Position numbers and translations under genes: made by a program
NCBI GenBank assembly: GCA_009903935.1
Contig: WYEG01000026.1
Coordinates: 31,286 to 95,285, forward strand
Source: Caldimicrobium sp.
Lineage (GTDB): Bacteria; Desulfobacterota; Thermodesulfobacteria; Thermodesulfobacteriales; Thermodesulfobacteriaceae
DNA length: 64,000 nt
Direction of reading: 5' to 3'
Notes under the pieces: model-generated
The model's database searches: none
The model's input: the letters and a program-made list of their open reading frames with translations, nothing else
Told to the model about the DNA's origin: nothing
Shown: one piece after another, positions 1 through 8,177 of the stretch
Layout: every line of letters begins with the position of its first letter
Numbering within the stretch: position 1 is the stretch's first letter

Positions 1-2
1 AT

Positions 3-941
3 ATCGTCTATTTGAAAGCCTTTGATAAAGTGGTAGGCATAGAAGGCTTTGAAAAACAAAGGTCTATTCAAGGAAATCCAGCTGTAGGTCGAGCATACTG
101 GAACGCCATAGCTGATAGGATTGACAAGCTTCCAGTAATTGGAGAGGGCGGGCCGGGTAAACTTCCAGATTTTGAAAAATTAATAACAGTCAAACCGGAT
201 GTTATCTTCACCCATGAGCCTGACCTTGCAGATATTATTCAAAAGCGAACAGGTATCCCTGTAGTAGTTTTAGCTTCAATAGGAACTCAAGGCTTTAAAA
301 TAGAAGATGTATATGAACTTTTAAGATTTTTGGGAATTTTATTAAACAAGGAAAAAAGGGCAGAAGAGCTAATACACTACCTAAGAGCCTGCATAGAAGA
401 CTTAAAGAAGCGTTCAGAAAGAAATGGAAGGATGCCAACTGTTTATGTTGGGGCAGTTAGCATGCGTGGCCATCACGGATTTACAAGCACGCAGGCTAAC
501 TATCCACCCTTACTTTGGTTAAACCTAAAAAATGTGGTTGATGAGTTAGGAGCAAAAGGACATGTTTTTGTCGACCGGGAAAAGCTACTTTTATGGAACC
601 CTGATTACATTTTTATCGATGCAAACGGTTTTTCGCTCGTTGCGGATGATTACCGTAAAAATAAGACTTTTTATCAACGGCTAAAGGCTGTAAAGAATGA
701 AAAGGTCTACACGCTACTTCCGTTTAATTTTTACAGGGCAAACATTGAGCTTATGCTAATCAACTCCTATTTTATCGGGAAAACGGTGCACGAAAAAGGC
801 TTTGTTGACTTGAACTTCGAGAGAAAAGCAAGGGAGATTTTAAAAACTTTTCTTGGGGTTGACCCCTATGATAACCTTGTAAGCACCTACCCAGCCTTTA
901 AAAAAGTGAAATTTACCGAAAGGGAAATCTTGTTAAAATAA
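3..941 (+). CDS. ABC transporter periplasmic binding protein (partial 5' end)
   Basis: Periplasmic substrate-binding protein of the iron-siderophore/cobalamin/haem import class (Peripla_BP_2 fold). The reading frame is open to the left window edge, so the N-terminus and signal peptide lie outside; the first in-window start-like codon (TTG at 12) is probably internal. Family-like segments are KLPVIGEGGPGKLPDFEKLI followed by KPDVIFTHEPD, the usual 'site of ligand binding / KPDLII' region, and a C-terminal lobe with WNPDYIFID. The stop codon overlaps the ATG of the FecCD-type permease by one base, so the three genes form one import operon. The ligand cannot be told from the sequence; iron chelate, cobalamin and other metal complexes all remain possible. 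Confidence 0.85.
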   Translation: MVYLKAFDKVVGIEGFEKQRSIQGNPAVGRAYWNAIADRIDKLPVIGEGGPGKLPDFEKLITVKPDVIFTHEPDLADIIQKRTGIPVVVLASIGTQGFKIEDVYELLRFLGILLNKEKRAEELIHYLRACIEDLKKRSERNGRMPTVYVGAVSMRGHHGFTSTQANYPPLLWLNLKNVVDELGAKGHVFVDREKLLLWNPDYIFIDANGFSLVADDYRKNKTFYQRLKAVKNEKVYTLLPFNFYRANIELMLINSYFIGKTVHEKGFVDLNFERKAREILKTFLGVDPYDNLVSTYPAFKKVKFTEREILLK

Positions 942-1960
942 TGTCTTTCAAGTGGAGTTTGGGGCTTTTTCTTCTTTTTCTCATGATTTTATTAGCGTTC
1001 TTATCCATAAGTTATGGTTCGGTAAATATTTCTTTTTTAGATGTTATGCGTTTACTATTTCAAAAGGATAGAGAGGAGGCTTACATCGTTTGGGAGATAA
1101 GGCTTCCAAGAACTATAGGTGGGATATTAACGGGAGCATCCTTAGGTGTTTCTGGGGCAGTGATGCAGAATGTTTTACAAAATCCTTTAGCCTCACCCTT
1201 TACCCTTGGTATCTCTCATGGTGCAGCCTTTGGGGCAGCCTTTGCCATAATTGTTCTTGGAGCAGGTAAAACCTTTAATGTAGGACCTGAAGGTTTTTCT
1301 ATACTTCAGGGAGTGCCAGTAGTTTTTTCAGCCTTTTGCGGAGCTCTTCTTACAGTATTGATAATACTTGGGCTGTCCCTTTTGCGAAGTCTTTCACCTC
1401 AAGCCATCATCTTAGCTGGCGTTGCCTTAAGCAGTCTTTTTACTTCAGCGACCATGTTTCTTCAGTATTTTTCAGATGAAGTTAGAGTAGCCTCAACGGT
1501 TTTCTGGACATTTGGAGATGTGGGTAAGGCAGGTTGGCAGGAAAATAAAATTATGGCTCTCACTTTTTGTATAAGCTTTGCGTTATTGTGGGTAAATCGT
1601 TGGAATTATAACGCCATGCTTTGGGGAGATGAAACAGCTAAAAATTTAGGAACAAATCCTAAATTTTTGAGAATCTTTTCTCTTTTGATTTGTGCCATAC
1701 TGACAGCAGTGCCCACAGCCTTTTTAGGCATAATTGGGTTTGTTGGTCTAATATCTCCTCATATCATTAGGCTTTTAATAGGAAATGATTATACTTTATT
1801 GATCCCTTTTTCAGCAATGGCAGGAGCTGGATTACTTCTTGCCTCAGATTTGTTAGCCCGAACGATCCTCTCTCCCATAGTTCTACCCGTAGGTATCATT
1901 ACATCTTTCATAGGCGCTCCGGTATTTTTAACTTTATTATTAAGGAGGAATAGATTTTGA
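941..1960 (+). CDS. FecCD-family ABC transporter permease
   Basis: Inner-membrane permease of an iron-complex/cobalamin-type importer (BtuC/FecCD family). The 339 residues are the usual length and almost entirely hydrophobic, consistent with about ten transmembrane helices. Family signatures visible are IRLPRTIGGILTGASLGVSG near residue 50 and GFVGLISPHIIRLLIGNDY near 265, the latter being the loop that contacts the ATPase. The start overlaps the binding-protein stop (TAATG) and the stop overlaps the TTG start of the ATPase, which implies translational coupling. Confidence 0.95.
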   Translation: MSFKWSLGLFLLFLMILLAFLSISYGSVNISFLDVMRLLFQKDREEAYIVWEIRLPRTIGGILTGASLGVSGAVMQNVLQNPLASPFTLGISHGAAFGAAFAIIVLGAGKTFNVGPEGFSILQGVPVVFSAFCGALLTVLIILGLSLLRSLSPQAIILAGVALSSLFTSATMFLQYFSDEVRVASTVFWTFGDVGKAGWQENKIMALTFCISFALLWVNRWNYNAMLWGDETAKNLGTNPKFLRIFSLLICAILTAVPTAFLGIIGFVGLISPHIIRLLIGNDYTLLIPFSAMAGAGLLLASDLLARTILSPIVLPVGIITSFIGAPVFLTLLLRRNRF

Positions 1961-2754
1961 GTTTGGAGGTAAAAGGGTTATACGCAGGTTATGACAGAAG
2001 CTTAGTTATTCAGGGTATAGATGCAATTTTTTCAGAGGGAAGAGTTAACATAATCTTGGGTCCAAACGGGTCAGGGAAATCAACACTTTTAAAAACCATG
2101 GCTAAGGTTCTACTACCAAGAGCAGGCACAATCCGTCTTTTTAACAAAGATTTGCAAAATCTCAGCTTAAAAGAAATAGCAAAGCTCATCGCATATTTAC
2201 CCCAGCGGTCAAACAACGTTCCTCGAATGACCGTTTTTGAAAGTATACTCCTTGGGAGAAAGCCTTATTTTACATTTGGGCCTGGGAATGGAGACTTAGA
2301 AATAGTTAACTCCATCATTGAGGAGCTTAAACTTAGAGGATTTGAGAATAAGTTCGTTGATGAGCTTAGCGGAGGTGAGCTTCAAAAGGTTCTCCTTGCA
2401 AGATGCCTGGCTCAAACACCTAAGGTGCTTCTTCTCGATGAGCCTATAAACCATTTAGACCCAAAGAACCAGATAGAGATCCTGGAGATTATTAAAACAA
2501 CAACTTATAGGGTAAACTTAATCACCTTGCTTGTGCTACACGACCTGAATTTAGCCCTAAGGTATGGCGATGAGCTTTTCTTCATGAAGGATGGCAAGCT
2601 CCTCTGGAAAGGATTTACAAGTGAGGTAATCTCTGAGGTCATCGAAATGGTGTTTGAGGTTGAGGGAGAATTAGCAGAATTTTCAAATCAAAGATTATTT
2701 ATCATTAGCTCCTATAGCACGCCATCTGAAAAAAGGGTTCCCAAAGCTCTGTAA
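1957..2754 (+). CDS. FecE/BtuD-type ABC transporter ATP-binding protein
   Basis: ATPase that powers the upstream permease. A TTG start overlaps the permease stop codon. Walker A is GPNGSGKST (residues 35-43), the Q-loop is LPQR (81-84), the ABC signature is LSGGE (137-141), Walker B is VLLLDEP (157-163) and the switch histidine lies in LVLHDLN. The 265-residue length is normal. It completes a binding protein-permease-ATPase import operon; no regulator of it is visible in the window. Confidence 0.95.
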   Translation: MSLEVKGLYAGYDRSLVIQGIDAIFSEGRVNIILGPNGSGKSTLLKTMAKVLLPRAGTIRLFNKDLQNLSLKEIAKLIAYLPQRSNNVPRMTVFESILLGRKPYFTFGPGNGDLEIVNSIIEELKLRGFENKFVDELSGGELQKVLLARCLAQTPKVLLLDEPINHLDPKNQIEILEIIKTTTYRVNLITLLVLHDLNLALRYGDELFFMKDGKLLWKGFTSEVISEVIEMVFEVEGELAEFSNQRLFIISSYSTPSEKRVPKAL

Positions 2755-2834
2755 AATTTATTTACAATTCCTATCCGTTAAGTTTTTTCGTTATGAATTT
2801 TACATAATATATCTTATCGGAAGTTAAATAAAAA

Positions 2835-2862
2835 GCGGGACTGCGTCCTGCCAAGCATCCCT
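2835..2862 (+). repeat. Remnant of the GC-rich dispersed repeat
   Basis: A GC-rich patch (gcgggactgcgtcctgcc, then aagcatccctt) in otherwise AT-rich intergenic DNA. It resembles parts of the larger copy at 24262-24300 (cctgccgagcg..., aagcatccctcgc..., gggacggcgtcc). It abuts the -35 box of the downstream operon. I treat it as a short, degenerate copy of the same repeat family. Confidence 0.4.
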
Positions 2863-2889
2863 TGACATATAGCTATATTGCTATATAGT
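2862..2889 (+). promoter_or_regulatory. Promoter with an ArsR-type operator embedded in it
   Basis: -35 TTGACA (2862-2867) and -10 TATAGT (2884-2889) are separated by 16 bases. The spacer holds a perfect inverted repeat, ATATAGC-N6-GCTATAT (2867-2886). Palindromes of this AT-rich form between the promoter hexamers are typical ArsR/SmtB repressor sites, and an ArsR-family gene is the second gene downstream. Autorepression of the whole 2927-5600 operon is inferred. Confidence 0.75.
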
Positions 2890-2926
2890 ATTAAATAAAA
2901 TTCTATGCTTTAATGGGAGGAAGTTT

Positions 2927-3667
2927 ATGAACAGTTTGATAATCCCCCTTGGTATTGCTGTCCTCTCTTTCATCTCTGGAATGCTTGGTTTAGGCGTTGC
3001 CTTTGCAGCCATTCCTTTTTTAGGGCTCTTTATGGAAGACCTTGTTCATCAAGTTCAACCATTAAGTCTCCTGTTAAACGGTGTTACAGCTCTTTTAAGC
3101 GCTATTGGCTTTGCTAAAAGCAGTTTGGTAGATTGGAGAAAAGCTATTTTACTCGCCATTATTACTACAGTTTCAGCCCCAGCTGGTGCACTCTTAGCTC
3201 ACTATATCCCTCAAACCATCATCTGGATCATCTATTTTTTTGCGGTGGTCTTCCTTGCTTATAGACTTTTTAAACCCATAAGACCAAAAGAGAAAGGTCA
3301 AGAAAATTTTAAGCTTGCTGCAATTTTGGCTATACCTATCTCAGTTTTAAGCGGACTTCTTGGAGTTGGGCCTGGTTTTCTCCTTATGCCAACCCTTATC
3401 CTGTGTGGGTTTGACCCGAAACGAGCTGCAGGAATTAACGCCTTTGCAGTATGTCCTCCTTCCTTTTCAGCCCTTATACCCCATCTTAACACGGCTAAAT
3501 GGGATTTTAATCTTACTATGATTTTAGTAGGAGTGGGGGCAATATCCTCTTATCTTGGGGCAAGGGCAACAAGCCTTTATGTTCCAAGCGGGAGAATTAA
3601 GCAGATTTTTGCCCTTTTAATCGTAATCGTGACTGCTTATAAAGTAGCAACGATGATCCTAAAATAG
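2927..3667 (+). CDS. TauE/SafE-family anion permease (sulfite-exporter type)
   Basis: Membrane permease of the TauE/SafE (DUF81) family, whose members move sulfite, sulfoacetate or related small anions. The 246 residues show the characteristic two-fold repeat: GMLGLGVAFAAIPFL near the N-terminus and GLLGVGPGFLLMPTLI about halfway. It is the first gene after an ArsR-type operator/promoter, has an SD sequence (GGGAGGA) before its ATG, and sits 12 bases upstream of arsR. The context suggests export of a thiol-reactive or sulfur oxyanion compound. Substrate not provable from sequence. Confidence 0.85.
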   Translation: MNSLIIPLGIAVLSFISGMLGLGVAFAAIPFLGLFMEDLVHQVQPLSLLLNGVTALLSAIGFAKSSLVDWRKAILLAIITTVSAPAGALLAHYIPQTIIWIIYFFAVVFLAYRLFKPIRPKEKGQENFKLAAILAIPISVLSGLLGVGPGFLLMPTLILCGFDPKRAAGINAFAVCPPSFSALIPHLNTAKWDFNLTMILVGVGAISSYLGARATSLYVPSGRIKQIFALLIVIVTAYKVATMILK

Positions 3668-3679
3668 GGGGAGAAAAAA

Positions 3680-4057
3680 ATGGATTTGATAAGGCTTACA
3701 AAGGTTTTGAAAGCCCTTTCTGACCCTACAAGGCTTGAAATAGTTGCCTTGCTTTCCTTTAGACCACATTGTGTTTGTGAGTTGGTAAACATCATCGGTT
3801 TTTCTCAGCCAACTATTTCAAGGCACCTTCAGGTGTTAACAGATGCTGGGATAACCTCCTTTGAAAAATCTAAATTTTTCATCATCTACAAGCTTTCCCC
3901 AAAGGATGAGTTTACTCACAAAATTTTAGATACTTTACTTGAAGAATTGAAAAAACAAGGTTTATACGATGAGATAATCTCTAAAACTACGCCAAATTCA
4001 CAATTCTTATTCCAGAGCTTAAAAACCAATACTTTAAAGGAGGGGGGAAGTGCTTAA
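3680..4057 (+). CDS. ArsR/SmtB-family metalloregulator
   Basis: Winged-helix repressor of 125 residues. The N-terminal segment LKALSDPTRLEIVALL is the classic ArsR signature. The recognition helix follows at FSQPTISRHLQVLTDAG (about 41-57). Residues 31-33 are C-V-C within HCVCEL, matching the ELCVCDL metal box of As(III)/Sb(III)-type sensors at the start of the DNA-binding helix. The likely operator is the palindrome at 2867-2886 in the operon promoter. Its 3' end overlaps the GTG start of the downstream permease. Confidence 0.92.
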   Translation: MDLIRLTKVLKALSDPTRLEIVALLSFRPHCVCELVNIIGFSQPTISRHLQVLTDAGITSFEKSKFFIIYKLSPKDEFTHKILDTLLEELKKQGLYDEIISKTTPNSQFLFQSLKTNTLKEGGSA

Positions 4058-5330
4058 AAAGGAGCTAAAGTATATAGTATCTGCACTTTTGATATTTCTA
4101 TTTTTCTATTTTTTACCCTTTGAAGAAAGGTTTTTACAAGGTTTAAAAGAAGCCGTATACCTTACCCATGAGTATGCAAGAGAACATGTAATCTTTTGTC
4201 TGATTCCTGCGCTTTTTATAGCCGGGGCAATAACCACATTTCTTTCGCAAGCCTCTGTGATGAAGTATCTTGGTGCTAACGCCCCTAAATATCTTTCCTA
4301 CTCTGTGGCAAGCGTTTCCGGAACAATTTTAGCGGTTTGTTCATGCACCGTGCTTCCTATTTTTGCTGGGATTTATTTAAGAGGTGCTGGCATCGGTCCT
4401 GCTACTACCTTCCTTTACTCCGGTCCTGCGATAAATGTCTTAGCCATAGTGCTTACCGCCAAGATACTGGGCTCTGACCTTGGGTTAGCAAGGGCACTCG
4501 GAGCCATCCTTGGGGGCATAATCATTGGTTTAATCATGGAATTTATTTTTAGAAAAGAAGAAAAAACAAGGCTTGAAGGCATTGAATTTGAGGGGGAGAA
4601 AGAAAGCCTTCCGCTTTACAAAAGAATTTCAGTTCTTGCTCTATTAACAGGTATTTTAATTTTTGCAACCTGGGGTGGAAAGGAAGGAATAGCTTATACC
4701 ATCTATTCCATAAAATGGTATCTTGTTTCCTTGTTTGCAATAATTTTAGGAATAGTTCTTATTTTCTGGTTTAATGTATCGAAAATGAAGATTATTTTTA
4801 CAGCATTCTCTGTAATTATTTCATATCTTGTTATTTCTGAAAAAGAAATTTCATTCTTAATCGGGGTTTTAGGCTTTTCTTATGCGCTTTCAACGACCAA
4901 AGGCGAGATGTCAGAGTGGTTTCAAAATACTTATCTATTAGCAAAGCAGATATTTCCACTTCTTTTCCTCGGCGTTTTTATAGCTGGTTTATTCTTTGGA
5001 AGACCCGGTCATGAAGCAATCATTCCGTCCTCTTTTGTTTATGCTTTAGTTGGTGGAAATTCTATCTTTGCCAATTTCTTTGCTAGTTTGATCGGGGTAT
5101 TGATGTACTTTGCCACCTTAACCGAGGTGCCCATACTTCAGGGTTTGTTGGGTGCTGGCATGGGATATGGACCAGCTTTAGCCCTTCTTCTAACCGGTCC
5201 AGCCGTCAGCCTACCAAGCCTCTTGGTTCTAAAGAGCATTTGGGGTCCAAAAAAGACTTTAGTATACGGAGCCTTGGTATTGACCTTAGGTTCCATCTGC
5301 GGGTACTTATTTGGTTTGATTAGGGGATAA
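4050..5330 (+). CDS. ArsP/YraQ (DUF318)-type permease
   Basis: Polytopic membrane protein of the UPF0718/YraQ permease family, which includes the organoarsenical exporter ArsP. A GTG start preceded by GGAGGGGGG overlaps the end of arsR. A CSCT motif lies in an early helix (SGTILAVCSCTVLPIFAGIY, about residues 90-109) and GPAINVLAI/GPAVSLPSL motifs occur in each half, suggesting two repeated halves. Cysteines in the substrate path are typical of this family. The operon (ArsR, second permease, thioredoxin-like protein) supports efflux of a soft-metal or thiol-reactive compound. Confidence 0.88.
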   Translation: MLKKELKYIVSALLIFLFFYFLPFEERFLQGLKEAVYLTHEYAREHVIFCLIPALFIAGAITTFLSQASVMKYLGANAPKYLSYSVASVSGTILAVCSCTVLPIFAGIYLRGAGIGPATTFLYSGPAINVLAIVLTAKILGSDLGLARALGAILGGIIIGLIMEFIFRKEEKTRLEGIEFEGEKESLPLYKRISVLALLTGILIFATWGGKEGIAYTIYSIKWYLVSLFAIILGIVLIFWFNVSKMKIIFTAFSVIISYLVISEKEISFLIGVLGFSYALSTTKGEMSEWFQNTYLLAKQIFPLLFLGVFIAGLFFGRPGHEAIIPSSFVYALVGGNSIFANFFASLIGVLMYFATLTEVPILQGLLGAGMGYGPALALLLTGPAVSLPSLLVLKSIWGPKKTLVYGALVLTLGSICGYLFGLIRG

Positions 5331-5363
5331 AAACATATTAAAAACAAAGGAGGAGGTGGAAGG

Positions 5364-5600
5364 ATGAGAGTTATTAAAGTTTTCGGGCCAGGTTGTTTGA
5401 AATGCGAAGCTCTATACGAAAATGTTGTTAAAGCTTTGGAGGAATTAAAGATCGAAGCTCAGATAGAGTACATCAAAGACTTAAAACAGATGGCTCTTTA
5501 CGGAGTATTTAAGACACCCGCCCTTTGGGTTGATGGAAGCGTAGTGTCCCAAGGAAAAGTGCTTTCGGTTGATGAGATAAAGCAGATCTTGACTACTTAG
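5364..5600 (+). CDS. Small thioredoxin-like protein (redox-active disulfide protein 2 family)
   Basis: A 78-residue mini-thioredoxin of the MTH895/TM0996 family. The active-site CxxC is GCLKC (Cys11, Cys14), followed by a TPALWVDG cis-proline loop near residues 52-59. A strong SD (GGAGGAGG) precedes the ATG. These proteins are often encoded beside YraQ/ArsP-type permeases and ArsR, as here, where they are thought to handle thiol or metal intermediates. Its end overlaps by 8 bases the convergent korC-like gene. Confidence 0.88.
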   Translation: MRVIKVFGPGCLKCEALYENVVKALEELKIEAQIEYIKDLKQMALYGVFKTPALWVDGSVVSQGKVLSVDEIKQILTT

Positions 5601-6183
5601 TTTTTTCCTTAGCTAGGAATTCTATTCCAGCCTTAAAGGCTTCCAAATTGGGGGCAAGGAGTCCTTCTTTGCCCCCTTTTAGCATCTTTTTTAAAGCCTC
5701 CTCGATGTATTTTTTGTCAAAAGGCTTAAGAGTTGCCCAAAGAGCACCTATAGCGACAATGTTCGCAAGCTGAGGATATCCAATGTTTTCTGAAAGGGAA
5801 TTCATTGGAATTTTTAAAATCCTTTTTCCTTGGTTAAGCTTATCGTCCTTAAGGATTACCTCTTCAGGTATCAGGTCTAAATTTAAAATGGCAAGTCCCT
5901 TCTTTTTTAATCTTGGCATGAATTTCAGGTAAGATGGAAGATTTAAAAGCACTAATACATCGGGCTCCTTGACTACTGGAGAGGCTATTTCAGTTTGGGA
6001 GATAATCGTTGTGCAATTGCAAGTTCCTCCCCTCATTTCAGGACCGTATACAGGAAGGAAGGTCGCATGATAACCAGCTAAAACTCCTGCTAAAGCAAAA
6101 AGGTTGCCAGCAAAGAGTATGCCCTGCCCGCCAAAGCCAGAAAATATTATCTCAATTTTGTAGTTCTTCGCTTTCTTCATCAA
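5593..6183 (-). CDS. korC: 2-oxoacid:ferredoxin oxidoreductase, gamma subunit
   Basis: Gamma subunit (196 residues) of a four-subunit CoA-dependent 2-oxoacid:ferredoxin oxidoreductase. It carries the family motif FSGFGGQGILFAG near the N-terminus and the YGPEMRGG segment (about residues 46-53), typical of 2-oxoglutarate-type gamma subunits. The start overlaps the beta-subunit stop (ATGA). It is the last gene of the operon. Confidence 0.92.
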   Translation of the reverse strand: MMKKAKNYKIEIIFSGFGGQGILFAGNLFALAGVLAGYHATFLPVYGPEMRGGTCNCTTIISQTEIASPVVKEPDVLVLLNLPSYLKFMPRLKKKGLAILNLDLIPEEVILKDDKLNQGKRILKIPMNSLSENIGYPQLANIVAIGALWATLKPFDKKYIEEALKKMLKGGKEGLLAPNLEAFKAGIEFLAKEKTK

Positions 6184-6920
6184 AAAGTCTCCCGAAACAC
6201 CCCGAGGGGGAAGATTTCCGTTAGTTTATCCACATATTTTGTTGCAGAAACAGGGTCCATCTTCCAATTTATAGGACAGGCTGAGAGCACCTCCACATAG
6301 GCAAAACCCTTATCCTCAAGCTGAGCTAAGAAAGCTTTGGTTATAGCTTTTTTTGTTTCCATAACTCTCTTGGGGTTGTTAACTGCTACCCGGGCTGCGT
6401 AAGCAACCCCCTCAAAGTTAGACAAAATTTCTACCACCTTAAGAGGATAGCCTTGCTCCTCTGGTTTTCTTCCAAAGGGGGTTGTGGTTGTCTTCTGTCC
6501 AATAACGGTAGTAGGGGAAGCCTGCCCTCCCGTCATGCCATACACAGTGTTGTTGATCATAATAGCCGTAATCCGCTCACTACGAGATGCTGCATGAAGA
6601 CTATCTCCAAGCCCTATGGCTGCAAAGTCACCATCACCCTGATAAGTAAAAACTATAAGGTCAGGCCGAGCCCGTTTTATACCAGTTCCAGCAGAGCACG
6701 ACCGACCGTGTGGGGCTTCAACCATGTCTACATCGATGTAGTTATAGATAAAACAAGCACACCCAATGGAGGCAATGCCTATCGTTCTTTCCCTTAAATT
6801 TAGCTCATCGATAACCTCACAAAGTATGCGATGAACAAGGCTATGATGACATCCTGGACAGTAATGAAAGTTAGTTCTTTTTAAACTTTTGGGGAAACGA
6901 AATAAACTTTCCTTAAGCAT
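6180..6920 (-). CDS. korB: 2-oxoacid:ferredoxin oxidoreductase, beta subunit (TPP-binding)
   Basis: Catalytic thiamine-diphosphate subunit, 246 residues. HYCPGCHHSLVHR supplies the cluster/TPP-associated CPGC motif and GDGDFAAIGLGDSLHAA (about residues 94-110) is the TPP/Mg signature; NNTVYGMTGGQASPTT is strongly conserved in KorB. The ATG has a GGGAG Shine-Dalgarno 8 bases upstream and lies 40 bases inside the end of korA. The complex makes or splits 2-oxoglutarate (or a related oxoacid) with ferredoxin as electron partner; in autotrophs it runs the reductive direction. Confidence 0.93.
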   Translation of the reverse strand: MLKESLFRFPKSLKRTNFHYCPGCHHSLVHRILCEVIDELNLRERTIGIASIGCACFIYNYIDVDMVEAPHGRSCSAGTGIKRARPDLIVFTYQGDGDFAAIGLGDSLHAASRSERITAIMINNTVYGMTGGQASPTTVIGQKTTTTPFGRKPEEQGYPLKVVEILSNFEGVAYAARVAVNNPKRVMETKKAITKAFLAQLEDKGFAYVEVLSACPINWKMDPVSATKYVDKLTEIFPLGVFRETF

Positions 6921-7966
6921 TTTTTGATCTCCCTTTCAATATCTTCAGGAAAAGGAAGGACACTTGGAGGATAGAATTTGGATATTACTTCAGCCTTCCC
7001 ACAAACTGAGATCATTACATCTTCAACCATTTGCCCGCAGTTTAGCTCAAGAACGAGGATCTGTTTAAGAGAATTGTTTTTTTCAAAAATGCTTGATAGA
7101 GCTTTCTTAGGAAAAGGAAAAAGAGTGATTGGTCTAAAGTACCCTACTCTGTAGCCTTTTTCCCTAAGCTTAAGAACACTTTCCTTTGCTATCCTTCCCA
7201 TTGACCCAAAGGCACAAACTAAAACCTCTTCGTTCCCATCTAAAATGCTTTCAAAACGAACCTCTTTTTCCATTTGTTCGTATTTCTTTTTTAATTTTAG
7301 GTTCCTTTCGGCAAGCTCAGCAGAATCTAAAAAAAGGCTCTTTATAATCCGAGCTTCTCTTCCTTTAGCCCCAGTTAAAGCCCAATCATCCTTGGTTATG
7401 CTTTTAATGTTTAGCTTTTTTAATACAGTTGATTCTTTCATCTGTCCCAAGATAGCATCCATGAGTATCATCACTGGGTTCCGATACCTGTCAGCAAGCT
7501 CAAAGGCTTTAGCCGTGAGCTCGTAGGCTTCTTGACAGCTTGCAGGAGCAAGCACTAAAAACCTTCCGTCACCATGGCCTGGAGCCTTTACCGCCTGAAA
7601 ATAATCTCCTTGAGAGGCTTCTATCCCCCCAAGCCCCGGACCACCCCTCATCACATTAACGATCACGCAGGGTAGCTCAAGGGCAATAAGATAGGAAAAT
7701 CCCTCGCTCATCAAAGAGATCCCCGGACTTGAAGAGCTTGTCATAGCCCTTTTTCCTACAGCGCTTGCTCCAAGGACCATGTTGATGGCTGAGGTTTCGC
7801 TTTCTGCTTGGACAAAGGCTCCCCCCCTTTTGGGTAACTCAACAGACATTATCTCAGGAATTTCATTCTGAGGGGTTATAGGATATCCAAAATAACAGTC
7901 ACATCCCCCTTCAAGGGCCCCTAAGGCAACCGCCTCAACTCCTTTGATCAAAACCCTATTCGTCAT
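6881..7966 (-). CDS. korA: 2-oxoacid:ferredoxin oxidoreductase, alpha subunit
   Basis: Alpha subunit, 361 residues. The pyrimidine-binding region YPITPQNEIPEIMS, then AESETSAINMVLGAS and SSSSPGISLMSEG, match KorA/VorB-type alpha chains. It overlaps the delta subunit by 11 bases and the beta subunit by 40, so the complex is translated as a coupled unit. 2-Oxoglutarate is the most likely substrate; a branched-chain oxoacid cannot be excluded by sequence reading alone. Confidence 0.92.
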   Translation of the reverse strand: MTNRVLIKGVEAVALGALEGGCDCYFGYPITPQNEIPEIMSVELPKRGGAFVQAESETSAINMVLGASAVGKRAMTSSSSPGISLMSEGFSYLIALELPCVIVNVMRGGPGLGGIEASQGDYFQAVKAPGHGDGRFLVLAPASCQEAYELTAKAFELADRYRNPVMILMDAILGQMKESTVLKKLNIKSITKDDWALTGAKGREARIIKSLFLDSAELAERNLKLKKKYEQMEKEVRFESILDGNEEVLVCAFGSMGRIAKESVLKLREKGYRVGYFRPITLFPFPKKALSSIFEKNNSLKQILVLELNCGQMVEDVMISVCGKAEVISKFYPPSVLPFPEDIEREIKKCLRKVYFVSPKV

Positions 7967-8177
7967 CCCCTACCCTTTCAAAAACGACATCCGGACACAT
8001 AAGATAACAGACCCCACAAAGGTTGCATTTCTCGGGATGCTTAAAGTAAACTACCTTGTATCCATGAAGGTTTCTCTTGTCAGAAATGGCAAGGACTTGC
8101 TTTGGACAAAAGGCTACACAAAGTCCGCAGCTTTTGCATCTTTCTTCGTTGACCTTAATCTTCATAAGAAAGCCCAA
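7956..8177 (-). CDS. korD: 2-oxoacid:ferredoxin oxidoreductase, delta subunit (2x[4Fe-4S])
   Basis: A 73-residue bacterial-type ferredoxin subunit with two complete CxxCxxCxxxC motifs (Cys14/17/20/24 and Cys51/54/57/61), giving two [4Fe-4S] clusters that relay electrons between the TPP site and free ferredoxin. The ATG lies 16 bases inside the end of fabD and the stop overlaps korA, placing it at the head of the kor genes. Confidence 0.93.
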   Translation of the reverse strand: MGFLMKIKVNEERCKSCGLCVAFCPKQVLAISDKRNLHGYKVVYFKHPEKCNLCGVCYLMCPDVVFERVGDDE

